10,809 bases of DNA from Auxenochlorella pyrenoidosa (GCA_001430745.1 KQ481942.1:61366-72174); one strand, 5' to 3'; shown: positions 1 to 9,400, counted from the first letter of the stretch. The notes: generated from the sequence alone by a model not told the origin. Numbers and translations: made by a program.

Positions 1-190
1 TGGCATCACAGCTGTGGAGCAGCGAGCGGCAGAAGCAGGCCCACTGTGGTTTGGGCTTCCCTCTCATCATCAGCCTCAAGGCAGCCACACAACATGCCGC
101 GCCAACGTTGCGTGGAGCAGACGGCCATTGAATGCCCCCCCCCCCACCAAAACACACACACACGCACGCCCTACCCCCACCCAACCCAAC
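1..190. other. 3' flank of the small minus-strand gene; no gene seen
   Basis: This stretch lies beyond the stop codon of the minus-strand gene that ends at 191. I see no convincing exon on either strand. It is probably 3' UTR and flank, although a further exon of that gene or of a gene to the left cannot be excluded. No TGTAA-type polyadenylation signal, as used by many green algae, is visible on the minus strand here. Confidence 0.4.
135..168. repeat. Simple repeat: poly-C run followed by (CA)n
   Basis: A run of eleven C (135-145) is followed by an A/C-rich stretch with about six CA dinucleotides (152-163). It is low-complexity DNA in the 3' flank of the minus-strand gene and is likely to vary in length between strains. 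Confidence 0.8.
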
Positions 191-1125
191 TCATTCCTGC
201 CCCTTCCCCCGGCACTTGGCGCGCCCCAGCGCCGGCGCACCCGCGTACGTGGCGCCGACCTTGGCGGACAGGGGCACCTCGTACCAGGTGTCCTTGCGGC
301 CCAGGGTGAGGTCGCGGCTGACTGCCACCCACAGCGGCGTCATCTCCAGGCTGCCCTTGCTCGCATCGGCAGCGTCCAGCTGGGCGGGTGCGGGCAACAG
401 GGGGGCACAAAGAGGAAACCGAACGGCTTGAGTCTGCGGCCGCACCTCCGCTGCGCCCCTGGCCGGGGCTGCGATGCAGAGGGCCCTGCCCCCAACGGTC
501 AGCACCCGGCAAGCCGCGCTGCATGCTTCAGGGTTCTTGCCACAAGGGTGCAGCCTCCTGGCCCCCACCTGGTACCAGAAGGCCGCCCAGGGCGAGGCGG
601 AGCGCAGCATGCTGGCCACGCCGTGGTTGTCCACAATGTCCAGGTCAGCACCCAGCTCCTGGGGGGAGGGGCAGATGGACAAGGGGGGCCCGCGAGCAAG
701 CGGGGGATGGGCCAGGGGTGGGCAGGCAACCGCAGCGCCGTGCCATGGGGCTGGCGAGGCGCGTGCGCAGGGGTGCTCCACTGCAGCGCTGCCCATGGCG
801 GTTTTGTTTTGCGAGGAGGCAGCCCTGCTTGCCGGGGACGCACCACGCGCATTCGTGGGTCCACCTTGAAGGAGTGCCGCAGCTTCAGAGCGTGCCCGCA
901 TCCCTGCAGCAGCAGGGGCAGAGACAGTGGCACCTGGCGGTGGAGGCGGCATCTGCCGGCGGAGTTGGGAGGTTGCGGAGGGGCGGCAGCGCGCGCTCTG
1001 ACCTTTGTGTTGACCCATCGGAAGAGGGAGCCGACCCCCGGTAACCTCCGCTTCCCCCGCGGCGCCAACGACGCTTGTGCGGGCGCGATGTGTGCAGGAG
1101 GAGGGGCAGGGACAGGGGTAGCCAT
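191..1125 (-). CDS. Unidentified small spliced gene, possible beta-rich protein
   Basis: Four exons can be joined in frame on the minus strand: 1125-1003 (ATG start, 41 codons), 903-844 (20 codons), 658-569 (30 codons) and 379-191 (62 codons plus TGA). All junctions are phase 0. Donors are GTCAGA, GTGCGT, GTGGGG; acceptors end in CAG except the third exon, which uses CCCAG. The predicted product is about 153 residues. The N-terminus is Ala/Pro-rich and then basic (RGKRRLPG), which could be a targeting region. Later segments such as SLFRWVNTK, LRHSFKVDPRMR and WYEVPLSAKVGATYAG alternate polar and hydrophobic residues, as beta strands do. I do not recognise the family; an organelle outer-membrane beta-barrel fragment is only a guess. 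A second acceptor giving a start at 882 instead of 903 is also in phase. The gene may extend to the left if a GTACGC donor near residue 135 is used. It lies 625 bases downstream of the golgin stop on the same strand. Confidence 0.5.
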
Positions 1126-1750
1126 CGCTCTTGATCAAAGAATGCAGATGCAGATGGCGAGGGCGATGGCGTGCCGGAATCGTTTTCAAGGCTTCTTTGC
1201 CAGCGCGCATCCACGCCGCCTGGCAGCACGGCCAGGCTAGGCAAGCCCATCACCAACCTCAGCTGTGCCTCCTTTCAAAGCCTTGCACACCAAAAGTGCA
1301 GTGAACGCCGTAACCTTGTGCCAAGCAGGTGCATGCAGATCGATGGCAACGTCAAGCGAGACAACGGCGGACTGCCGACTTCCCACGTGGCGGCTCTTCT
1401 AAGGGTCCTTGCTTACTGGCCTCGTGATGAAATATGACAGATCAGCGCAGGAAGAGTGTAAATCGGATGAGGAAGGATCAGGGCTGCGCCCGCACGCAGG
1501 GGGTTGGACAGGCCGGGCTGCAGCCTGCCGTGCGATCGTTGCACCAGCGGGGCTATCATCGCCCGCTGCCTCCCCCTCCTCCCATCCAGCTGGTCCAGCC
1601 GCTGAGGTAAGTTGTCAAGTCCTCGCCGTCTGCACAGTTTGGCAGGGTTCAAAAGGGATGGACATGCTCATGCGGCACAGGAGCACAGTGCATGCCCGTG
1701 CACAGCCCACCCAGGTGGCACAAGCCAGCGCTGCGGCCGTGCCACATACG
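1126..1750. other. Intergenic: golgin 3' flank and 5' flank of the small gene
   Basis: This region separates the golgin stop (1751) from the ATG of the next minus-strand gene (1125). It should hold the golgin 3' UTR and the promoter of the small gene. I find no clear TATA box and no TGTAA signal on the minus strand. A GCTGAG|GTAAGT donor-like sequence occurs on the plus strand near 1605-1611, but I can attach no coding exon to it. Short open frames on both strands show no recognisable motif. Confidence 0.5.
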
Positions 1751-4700
1751 TCATGCAGCCGCCCCGGCCGACGCACTTGCAGAGGCGGCGGGGGCGAGCG
1801 CCCCTCCTCGGTGGTGCAGCGCATCGCGGCAGCGCTCCAGCTCGGCCGGGCTGAATTGCAGCACCTGCAGGGTTGGAGAGGGGAGGTTGGGGCAGATGCC
1901 GGGAATGAGGCGAGGGTGCCAGCAAAAGCGGTGCACGCTTACATGTGGGGCGCCTTGACTGACGATCCAAACTCAGCAGGGCTAAGGTCCTGCCCATTGG
2001 TCAGCTGTGGGCAGAGGCCCCACCTGCGCCACCACCGGCAGCAGCGACTCGGCCTCTCCGGTCTCGTACAGCCGCAGCAGCACGTTCTTGAAGTACTCCA
2101 TGTCGACTGGAAGGGGGGGTGGGGGGGTGGGGGTGGGGGGACAAAGCAGGGCAGCACGTTCTTGAAGTACTCCATGTCAACTGGAAGAGGGGGGTGGGGG
2201 TGGATGGTGTGGTGTGGTGTGTGTGGGTGGGTGTGTGTGGGGGGGGTGGGTGGGTGGGGGTGGGGGGCAAAGCAGGGCAGCCCGGGGCAGTCAGAATGGC
2301 ACAAGGGCCCAGCAGGGCGGCATGGGTCGCCTTCGAACGCTCAGCCTGGCGCTGGCTGTAACGGCTTGGCTGGAGTGTTCCACAACCGAGGCAGAACCCA
2401 GAGGATGAGCCAGGGGCAACAAATGCGCTGCTCTTGGACAAGCGACGGGTGAACTGCGCAGTGCAATTGGCCGGTGCCGGACAGCCCAAATCCCCAGCAG
2501 CCGCACCGCACCACCCCGGCAGCACTTCCCCTGGCTGCTGAAACAGCCATCCAGGGTGGCTCACACGCCGCGCAGCCGCTCTCACCCTGCTTGCCGGGCA
2601 GGCGCTGCCGCTCTATCTCGCGCTCCAGATCGCGCACCGCCTCCTTGAGCGCCTGCTCCTGCGCCTGCCGCAGCGAGCACTCCCGCTCCAGGTCTGCCAC
2701 TTCCGCCTCCAGCGCCTCGGCGCGCTGCCGCGCCGCCGCCAGCTCGCGCTCCCGGTCGGCCAGAGCAGACAGCTGTGCTGACGCCGCGTCGCCAGCTGGC
2801 AGTAGCAGCCCCTCGCCGCCGTATTCAGAGCTCGTGCGCCCGCGGCCCGCCAGGCCCAGCGGCTGCTGCGCCGAGCCGGCCAGCGAGGCGGCAGAGGGGA
2901 GGCGCTCCAGCTCGCTGCCCCCCTCGCTGGGGGCCGCCCCGGCGGCCAGCGAGACGGACCGGGAGTGCTGCAGGCTGCCCGCGGAGGGCAGCGGGCGCGC
3001 GGCCTGCTGGCGCAGCACCTCGTTCACCGACCGGAGGTCTGCCAGCTCGTCGCGCAGGCTGGCCACGGTGGCGCGCAGCCCGGCCAGCTCCCCCGCGGCG
3101 CTGCCGGTGGCAGCCTCAGTGGTGGCGCGCAGCGCGGCATGCTCGCCCTGCAGCCGCGCCAGCCGCTCCTGCAGCGCCACTGCCTCGCCCGCCGCCTGCT
3201 GCGCCGCCGCCAGCTGCGCCTGCCCCTGCTGCGCCCGCAGCTCCAGAGACTCGTACCGCAGCTTGAGCTGCTCGTAGGCTCTGCGTGGGGACAGCCAGCG
3301 CGTGAATTGTTGGGGCTGATCTCAGAGTGGGCAGGACGCGGCAGCATAAGCCGACAGCTGCCATGCCACCCTTGACAGAGAGAGCGCTCTCCCGTCTGCA
3401 GAGCAAACCCTGCAGGGCAGGCAGCAGTGTGCTCAGCGCCACCCACCGCTTGGCGGCCTCGGCGCCCTGCGTCGCCGCATCGGCAGCCTGCCGCAGCTCG
3501 GCCAGCTGCGGCTCATACTTGGCAGTGAGGGCTGCTGCCTGCGCTGCCATGCTGGCCTGCAGCTCAGCCAGCTGCCGGGCTGCCGCTTGCTGCGCCTGCT
3601 CCGCCGCAGCGGCGCGTGCCTCGGCCTCGGCTGCCGCTCCCTGCATCTCCTCCCTGCAGCAAAGAAGGCAGGCAGAGGGGTGCTGGTAAACCGGGCGGCT
3701 GGGAGGAGGCCACCGTGGTAGCTGCCCGTCTGGCATGCTTCCCTGCCAACATTGTGCAGACCAACACTTCGCAACTGTGGGTGAGGGCAGCAACCACACA
3801 TTGGAAAGCAAGGGACGCGGCACAACGATACCGTCCCAACGCTCCCTTCGCCGCTCGTCTGCAGCACCTGCTGCCAAATGCGAGGCAGATGGCAGACCTC
3901 CTCTGTGGGACGGACCAAACGAAGCAGCAGCGGCATGCACTCACTTGACAATGTCGCGCGCCGCCCTCAGTTCCGTCTCCTTGGCCTTGAGCAGCGCATG
4001 CGCCCGGGCCTTGTAGTCGCGCAGCTCGCCCTCCAGCCGCTGGCGCTCCTCCTGCAGGTGCGGCCATGTAAAGAATCGCTTCTAAGACATCACGGGAGCG
4101 CTTCAATTTCCTCCTGCGCGAGGGGAAAGGCGCAAGGGCTGCCCCTGCGCCCTCCAACCACCAACTGCGACCTTGCACCAGGTGGGGTCACAAGGTTGGC
4201 CCTGGCGCGCCCGCATGGGGAAGGAGCGAGCTGGTTCTTCCGCGTGCACGCACCTGAGCCGCAAGGACACGCTGTTCAGCAGCTGCCACCTCCTGCTGCA
4301 GGTCCTCGACAGCTGCAGCTGCTTTCTCATGACTCTCAGCGCTTGCAAGCTCCGCTGCCTGCTTCTCCTTCTGCAGCCTGCAGAGTGAACGATTTAAGTG
4401 CAACGTAAGATGATAGACAAGCACAGTCTTGCGTGCACGCCACACGACTGCCAGTGTGGCCATGCTCCTGGCTTGTCCATCCCTGCAATCCCACCCACGA
4501 GAAGTCTCCTGTCCTCATCCTTACCCATCAATCTTGCGCTTCATCTCCGCAATTGCCTTCTTCACGCGTGCACGCTCGGCCTCCTGCTGCTGCTTGATGT
4601 TCTGCACCTCGGCGCGAGCGGCCTCCAGCTCCCGGCCAACCTGGCTGGCCTGCAGGCAATGTCCAGGGACCAGAACAGCTGTAAATCCAGTGTCTGTACT

Positions 4701-7700
4701 GCAGGATCCCGGCAGGAAGCGGTTGGGGAGGGCGGCCCGGGATGGGCACAGCTCCAACTTTCGCACCTGGCATCGACAGCCAGCACCGCATGCACCTGCA
4801 AGGTCATCACAGCAGCACAGAACCTAGTAGGGGCCCAGCGCACCTCCTCGGCGGACGCATCCCTGCGGCCCGCCAGCTCTTGCTCCCGCTCCGACACAGC
4901 ATGCTCAGCAGCCTCTGCCCGCTCCTGCGCCGCCTCCAGCTCTTTCTCCCTGGCCTCCAGCCTTGCCTGCAGGGCCTCCGTCTCCTGCAGAGTGCAGGCA
5001 GGGACAAGAAGAGGATATAAGATGGGTGGAAGCAGAGCAGGCACAATGGTGGTTAATCGCAATCCCGCTCGATACGTTGCCAGCTTTGTTTGCACAACAC
5101 CGGCAGGCCGCATCAACTGCACGGATGGAAATTCCTCCCTGGTGCTGCAGCTCTGTGTGTTGGTTCTGCATGCCCGCTGAAATGACCAACCCTGCGCAAC
5201 GCTTGCCCACCTGCTGGTGCTGCATGCGCAGGTCTGCCAGAGCCGCCTCGTGGCGGGTGCTCTGCTGGCGCAGCTCACTCTCCAACTGGTTGAGCTGTGC
5301 GGACTGCAGCGCGGCATACCAAGTCAAGATAAGGGAGGAACCGAAAGGCCGAGCATGCTGGCAACAGGCATGCCCTGCAATATCGGCCGGCAGGTGTGAC
5401 CCAGCCCGGCCTGAGCAGCCTCCGCAGCGCGCGCACAGGGCCGGTCAGCTTGCAGCAGCCCCTTGCCTGCTGCGCCAGGCGCGACTCTTTGTCGTCGGCA
5501 AGGGACTTCCACTGCGACAGCTGGCTGTGCACGGAGCTCTGCGGCAGGCAAGGGGGCGGGCAGCCAGCCAATGGTGCTGTCTGCAGTCATACCTTGACTA
5601 CCTTTGACTACTTCAGCTTGCCTCTTGCCTCCCTGGCAGGCTGCCTAGCCTCCACTGCCATGCTTGACCACCAAGCTGCCTCAACGCCGCGCTTCTTCTA
5701 CACTTTTCCTGCACAGACCTGGGTGGAGTCCATCAGCGCCCGTGTGTCGGCCAGCTGGCTGCGCGCCACAGCCAGCTGCTGCTCCAGCTGGTCGCGCGAG
5801 GACTCTGCCGCCGCCAGCTTCTCCTCCACCTCTTTGAGCCTGGCCAAAGGAGGAGGCAGCGACGGGCAGGGCCGGGAGGAACCAGGTGAGAAGGGCGAGA
5901 ATGCAGGATGCCATTTTCCTAGCAATGTCCCTGCGATCAGCAGCCACCGGCGGCACAGAACACGAGGTCCCAGCTCACCTGGCAGTGAACTCCTGCTGCT
6001 TCTTCTTGGCCAGCAGCACAAACTTGCGCTTGGCATCAGTTAGTTCCTTAGCAAGCTTCTCGCACTCTGCCTGCAGGGCGGCACTATCTCCGCCAGCCTC
6101 TGCTGCCGCTGCCGTTGCCACCACCGCTGCGGTTGGGGAGGAGGGCGCGGCGCTGTCGCCGCCAACGCCTGATAGCTTGCGAGGGGTGCCCACTTCGGAG
6201 GCAGATGCCTGCGCCGAGGGCGGCTCGAGGGCAGCTGCGGCAGCAAGCTCTGCTTGCAGCTGCTCAGCACGGTGCTGCTGCTCTGCCAGAGCCTGGCGTA
6301 GGGCCGCCACCTCACTCTGCAGATTGGCCAGCTGTTGCTGCAGGCTCTCGGCACTGCTTGCCTGCTGGCGTGCTGCTGCTAGCTGCTCCTGGGCTTCTGC
6401 TAGCTGCTGCTGCAAGGTCTCAGACTCGGCTGCTTGCTGCTGCGCTGCTGCGTGCTGCGCCTGCAGATCCGCTGCTTCTGCGACCTGCGCTTGTGCAGCG
6501 CCAAGCTGCTCCCGCAGCGCCCCTGCTTGCAACCGCTCAGCCGCAAGCTGCTCGGCCAGAGCTGCCGCCTCCTGCCGCGTCTGCTCAAGCTGTTGCTCGA
6601 GCTGTGCAGCACGCCCAGCTTGCTCCTGTGCCTGGTGCAGCTGCTCTGAAGAGGCGGCAGCCTGTGTCTGCGCCTGCTGCAGCTGCTGCTCAAGGTCCCC
6701 GGCAGCCTCTCGGCTGCTGGCCGCTGCGGCCGCCTGCTGCCGAGCCTCTGCCAGCCCTGCCTCCAGCTCCTCTACCCGAGCCTGCAGCCCGCTCACGCGT
6801 TCCTCTGCTGCAGCAGCCCGCTGGGTTGCCTGTGCGGCCTCTGTCTGGGCTGCAGCCAGCGCCGCCTGCCCCTCGCCCACTTGCATTTGCAGCTGCTGCA
6901 CCTCCTGCTTGTGGTCTGTTGCTGCAAACTCGTGACTTGCCATGCCGTTTTCTGCCGCTTCCTGCATGCTGCCGCGCCCGCCCGTGCTCCTCAGGGCCAC
7001 AAGCTCGGCTTCCAGGGCTGCCACCTCCTGCTCCCGCCCTGCCAGAGCCTCCTGCAGCTCTGACACATGTGCCTGCAATCGAGGATGAATGAATCGAATA
7101 CATGAATAAACAAACAGAAGCTCTCCAAGGACGGATCCTAATTTCTCAACACGCACGCTGAGCAAGCGCTGTGCCTTGCCTCCTGTGCATGCAGCAGTGC
7201 AGCCAATCCCTGCCCCCTCGCCTGCACGGTCTCCACTGCCGAGGAAAGCAGCTCCTTCTCCACCAGGCTGTCTGTGGCGCGCTGTCCCTGCGCCGCTATC
7301 TCGATCAGGCGCTGGCCCAGCTCTGCTGCAGTTTGCCGCTCCGATTCAATGAGGCTGGCATTCTGCGCCTCCAACTGCCGAACCTGCAGGGTGGCAGAGC
7401 GCCAGGGGAGAGAAATCAGTGCAGGTGGGATTAGAGGGAGGATCGACGGAGCATGCCGAGTTGGCTAGTATGCTGCAAGGTAGCTGGCCAAGACACAAAG
7501 CATGCAGAGCTCAAGGCAAGAGGCAGGGCATCAGCATGTAAACGCACCTGCACCTCCAGCTCGTGCACTCTCTGGTGCAGCTTTGCAGCTGCCTCCTCCC
7601 CAGAAGGACTGCTGTCCACCATTGGTGCTGCCGCCGCCGCAGCCGTGGCGGCAGCGCCGGCCGCATGCGCCTCTGCCGAGGCCCGCTCATGCGCTGCCTG

Positions 7701-9328
7701 CTGCTCCTCTAGCGCGCGGCTGTGCTCCTCGCGCTCCTGCTCTGCTGCTGCCCGCGCCTCTGCCCGCGCCTGCTCGGCCGCTGCCCGTTCCTTCTCAGCC
7801 GCTGCCTGCGCATCTGCGAGAGCCTGCTCTGCCGCCGCCTGCGCCTTCTCAGCCATGGTCAGCTCCATCGTCATCTGTTTCTCGAGATCCTCATGCTCCG
7901 CCTGCTGCTCAGTCAGCAGCTCCTCCAGCTGGCCCACCCTGCAGCAAGGCAACGACCGGGTTGGGGATGTGGGCCGTTGAAAAGTTGGCCGAGAGGGTAG
8001 GCTCAGTTTGACGACAAGCACGCTGGGGCAGAGGACGAATGCACGTGTTACATTCCTGCGTTGCATTCCTGCACTCTGCAGCCCGACCACATCTTGACCG
8101 CACCGTTGGATGGCCTGCTCCAGGGCAGCCGCCTTCTCTGAGCTCTCTGCCTGCGCTGTCGCCACCTGGCCTGCCAGGCTGTCACGCTCGGTCGCCAGCT
8201 CGCTGACTTTCTGGTTCAGCTGCTCAACCTGCTGGCGCAGGGCCGCCGCCTCTGCAGCAGCCTGCTCTGCCTGCGCCACACTGCCTGCACTCTCTGCGGC
8301 TGCTGCCTCTGCCGCTGCCGCCTGCAGGCTCTGCACCTGGGCCTCCAGCTCGGCCACACGGGCAGCACCCGCCTCGGTTGCAGCAGCACGCTCCTGTGCT
8401 GCTGCCGCCGACTGCTGCAGGCTCTGCACCTGGGCCTCCAGCTCAGCAATGCGCTCCTGTGCAGCAGTCGAGGCAGCTGCCTGCTGTCTGGCCGCCTCCC
8501 TCAGGCTGCCAGCCTGCTGGCGGAGGCCATCAGCCTCCTCTGCCGCCGCCAGAGCCTCGGCGGCGCGAGCCTGCGCCTGCTGCTGCGCCTCTGCAAGCTG
8601 CGCTGCCAGCTCGGCACGCTCTGCTGCAGCGGCATCGCCCGCGCCACCCGCTGCGGCCTGCGCCTGCTCGAGCTCTGACTGCAGCTGCACCACTAGGGCC
8701 TCCCGCCGCCCAAGTTGGTCTTGCAGGTCAGCAACCGACTCGTGCTCAGCAGCCGCTGCCGCCTGTGCCTCGGCTAGCTGCCGGCCCAGCCCCGCTATCT
8801 GGTCCTGCAGCAGCTCCGTCTCCGCTGCCAGCCGCGCGTTGTATGCTTCTTCCGCAGACAGCAGCTTGCGCTGCAGTGCAGCCACTGTGGCCTCCAGCTC
8901 GGCGGCCCTGCCAGCACCCACGTCGCCGGCGCCGCCGTCGGCTGCTGACCCTGCCTCCTTGGCCGCCGCGCATGCCGCCGACAGCTCTTCAATCTTCTTG
9001 TCACGCACCTACAAGAAGGGCGGCAGCTGGAGGTTGCAGCCAGGGCCGGCTTGCAAGGCGAGGCGGTGGCCGCCGCCAGCGAGTGGCGGCGGTGCCGCTG
9101 CCAGGGCTGTTTGGGCAGACCGAGTCGGCTTGCCGCCGATCGTACCCATTTAATGGAGAGGACCTCGACACGAGCCCTGCGGCGCAGAGCAGGCTGCCAA
9201 CCGCACGCGGAAGTCGTTCACGGCGATCGTCTCACCTTGAGCTTTTTCAGCAGCTCCACGGCCAGCTTCTGCAGCTCTGGCAGGGGCAGCTTGGCCACGC
9301 TGGGCGGGACGCCTGCAGGGGCGGCCAT
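1751..9328 (-). CDS. GRIP-domain golgin, long coiled-coil trans-Golgi tether, 16 exons
   Basis: Exons on the minus strand: 9328-9236, 9008-8104, 7938-7548, 7383-7180, 7072-5979, 5839-5719, 5538-5467, 5303-5211, 4984-4844, 4649-4525, 4377-4254, 4051-3945, 3653-3447, 3280-2586, 2106-2024, 1864-1751. They sum to 4569 bases, giving 1522 residues and a TGA stop at 1753-1751. Phases match at all 15 junctions. The ATG at 9328 has A at -3. Residues 32-1450 are mostly heptad-like Ala/Gln/Glu/Leu coiled coil. Residues 1458-1501 form the GRIP domain, with the conserved aromatic (Tyr 1462) in DMEYFKNVLL and the LLPVVAQVLQFSPAEL segment. In known golgins this domain binds the GTPase Arl1 and places the protein on trans-Golgi membranes, where the coiled coil captures vesicles; that role is inferred here from family. 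Introns 4 and 7 appear to be GC-AG. The closest functional analogues would be plant GRIP and animal golgin-245/97 types. The exact orthologue cannot be told from coiled coil. Confidence 0.9.
1817..2106 (-). other. GRIP domain coding segment (last two golgin exons)
   Basis: Exon 15 (2106-2024) gives DMEYFKNVLLRLYETGEAES followed by LLPVVAQ. Exon 16 continues with VLQFSPAELERCRDAL. A split valine codon (G from exon 14, TC from exon 15) starts the domain. The order of a Tyr-containing first helix, an LLPV helix and an LQFSP turn is the GRIP signature. The intron between the exons is 2023-1865 (GTGGGG...CTGCAG). After the domain a 21-residue Ala/Ser/Gly tail runs to the stop. Tyr 1462 corresponds to the tyrosine needed for Arl1 binding in human golgin-97 and golgin-245. 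Confidence 0.92.
2077..2185 (-). repeat. Tandem duplication of 3' splice site plus start of the GRIP exon
   Basis: About 35 bases, beginning gcagcacgttcttgaagt and ending ctggaag on the plus strand, occur at 2077-2111 and again at 2151-2185. They differ at one base inside the shared block (g versus a at 2105/2179). On the sense strand each copy contains a C/T-rich tract, CTTCCAG and codons for DMEYFKNVL. The copy at 2106 leads into the complete GRIP domain; the copy at 2180 is a decoy or alternative acceptor. Spacing is 74 bases, so using the upstream copy changes the reading frame. A degenerate third piece (caaagcagggcag, 2268-2280, matching 2142-2154) suggests an older, larger array. Confidence 0.9.
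2107..2585 (-). other. Intron 14 of the golgin, longest intron (479 bases)
   Basis: The donor is CAGG|GTGAGA at 2585 and the acceptor CTTCCAG at 2107. It is about three times the usual intron length in this gene. The acceptor-proximal half is expanded by the tandem duplication and by G/T-rich simple sequence (plus-strand view). The upstream half (2290-2585) shows no coding potential that joins in phase. Confidence 0.85.
2113..2267 (+). repeat. G-rich low-complexity tract with G-quadruplex-forming pattern
   Basis: On the plus strand, which is the template strand of the golgin, 2113-2140 is G7-T-G7-T-G5-T-G6 and 2239-2267 is G8-T-G3-T-G3-T-G5-T-G6. Between them lie G6-T-G5 (2189-2200) and a GTGTGG-rich stretch. 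Four or more G-runs joined by single T loops is the pattern expected of very stable DNA quadruplexes. In the transcript the same tract is C-rich and acts as the polypyrimidine tract of the acceptors at 2107 and 2181. Confidence 0.75.
2776..3003 (-). other. Flexible Ser/Gly/Pro linker within the golgin coiled coil
   Basis: Inside exon 14 the heptad pattern stops and the protein becomes rich in Ser, Gly, Pro and Ala (for example RPLPSAGSLQHSRSVSLAAG and GRGRTSSEYGGEG). Coiled coil then resumes for about 60 residues before the GRIP domain. Such breaks are common hinges in golgins. Several Ser residues follow Arg and could be phosphorylated, but that is conjecture. Confidence 0.7.
5304..5466 (-). 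other. Intron 7 of the golgin, apparent GC-AG intron
   Basis: Exon 7 ends ...CTGGCGCAGCAG and is followed directly by GCAAGG. The acceptor is CGCTGCAG at 5304. The phase 0 end matches the phase 0 start of exon 8 (SAQLNQLESEL). I find no nearby GT donor that keeps both coiled coil and frame. AG|GCAAG is the known strong context for GC donors recognised by the normal U1/U2 spliceosome. Confidence 0.75.
6081..6233 (-). other. Second non-coiled linker in the golgin
   Basis: Within the largest exon (7072-5979) about 50 residues rich in Ala, Ser, Gly, Pro and Thr (LEPPSAQASASEVGTPRKLS onward) interrupt the coiled coil. The helix resumes with AALQAECEKLAKEL and the basic stretch KFVLLAKKKQQEF near the exon end. 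The linker divides the rod into an N-terminal part of about 790 residues and a C-terminal part. Confidence 0.7.
7073..7179 (-). other. Intron 4 of the golgin, apparent GC-AG intron
   Basis: Exon 4 ends ...CATGCACAGGAG and continues GCAAGG; the acceptor is GATTGCAG at 7073. Both neighbours are phase 0, joining LLHAQE to AHVSELQEAL. GT dinucleotides downstream (in AGCGTGCGTGTTGAG) would break the frame with exon 5. At 107 bases it is the shortest intron of the gene and more AT-rich than its exons. Confidence 0.72.
8322..8444 (-). repeat. Internal duplication in the golgin coiled coil, 93-base spacing
   Basis: A 30-base block beginning ctgcaggctctgcacctggg is identical at 8322-8351 and 8415-8444. 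The spacing is 93 bases (31 codons), so the frame is kept. In the protein this gives two copies of ELEAQVQSLQ, each preceded by a similar ERIAELEAQ/ARVAELEAQ context. It looks like a recent in-frame expansion of the rod. Confidence 0.85.
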
Positions 9329-9392
9329 ACTGCCACGACCTGCAGTAGTGCCCGCCTAGGCCCTCGAACGCTCTTGTGAACGCGATCAGATG

Positions 9393-9398
9393 TATAAA
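9393..9398 (+). promoter_or_regulatory. TATA-like element, plus strand
   Basis: TATAAA occurs in the sequence gatgtataaacaatg. It is oriented toward the permease but 469 bases before its ATG, so it fits only if the 5' UTR is long or spliced. A GCGATCA heptamer lies just before it at 9382-9388. Confidence 0.3.
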
Positions 9399-9400
9399 CA

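Noticed and set aside
14..1240. Long plus-strand open frame of about 400 codons
   Set aside because: It has Pro/His/Arg/Gly-rich low-complexity composition and no domain, and it runs antisense across spliced minus-strand exons. It is an artefact of high GC.
1413..1652. Minus-strand frame with LPQRLDQLDG as a possible last golgin exon
   Set aside because: The golgin already ends with a complete GRIP domain and stop at 1751, and no phase-matched splice leads here in the normal frame.
2474..3277. Plus-strand Ser/Ala/Arg/Cys-rich open frame
   Set aside because: It is the mirror of the GC-rich golgin exon 14 on the opposite strand. Long antisense frames are expected from Ala/Gln/Glu codon runs and there is no independent support.
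4429..4827. Short frames in golgin introns 9 and 10 as a nested gene
   Set aside because: No recognisable motif or start context, and the frames run through exon and intron alike on the antisense strand.
5886..7092. Two overlapping plus-strand frames rich in Cys/Ser/Ala or Pro/Ala/Leu
   Set aside because: They are antisense to golgin exon 5, which is clear coiled coil with matched splice phases. Composition is fully explained by the complementary strand.
8110..9379. Long plus-strand frames across the second golgin exon
   Set aside because: They are shadows of the minus-strand coiled coil; no ATG context, domain or splice structure supports them.
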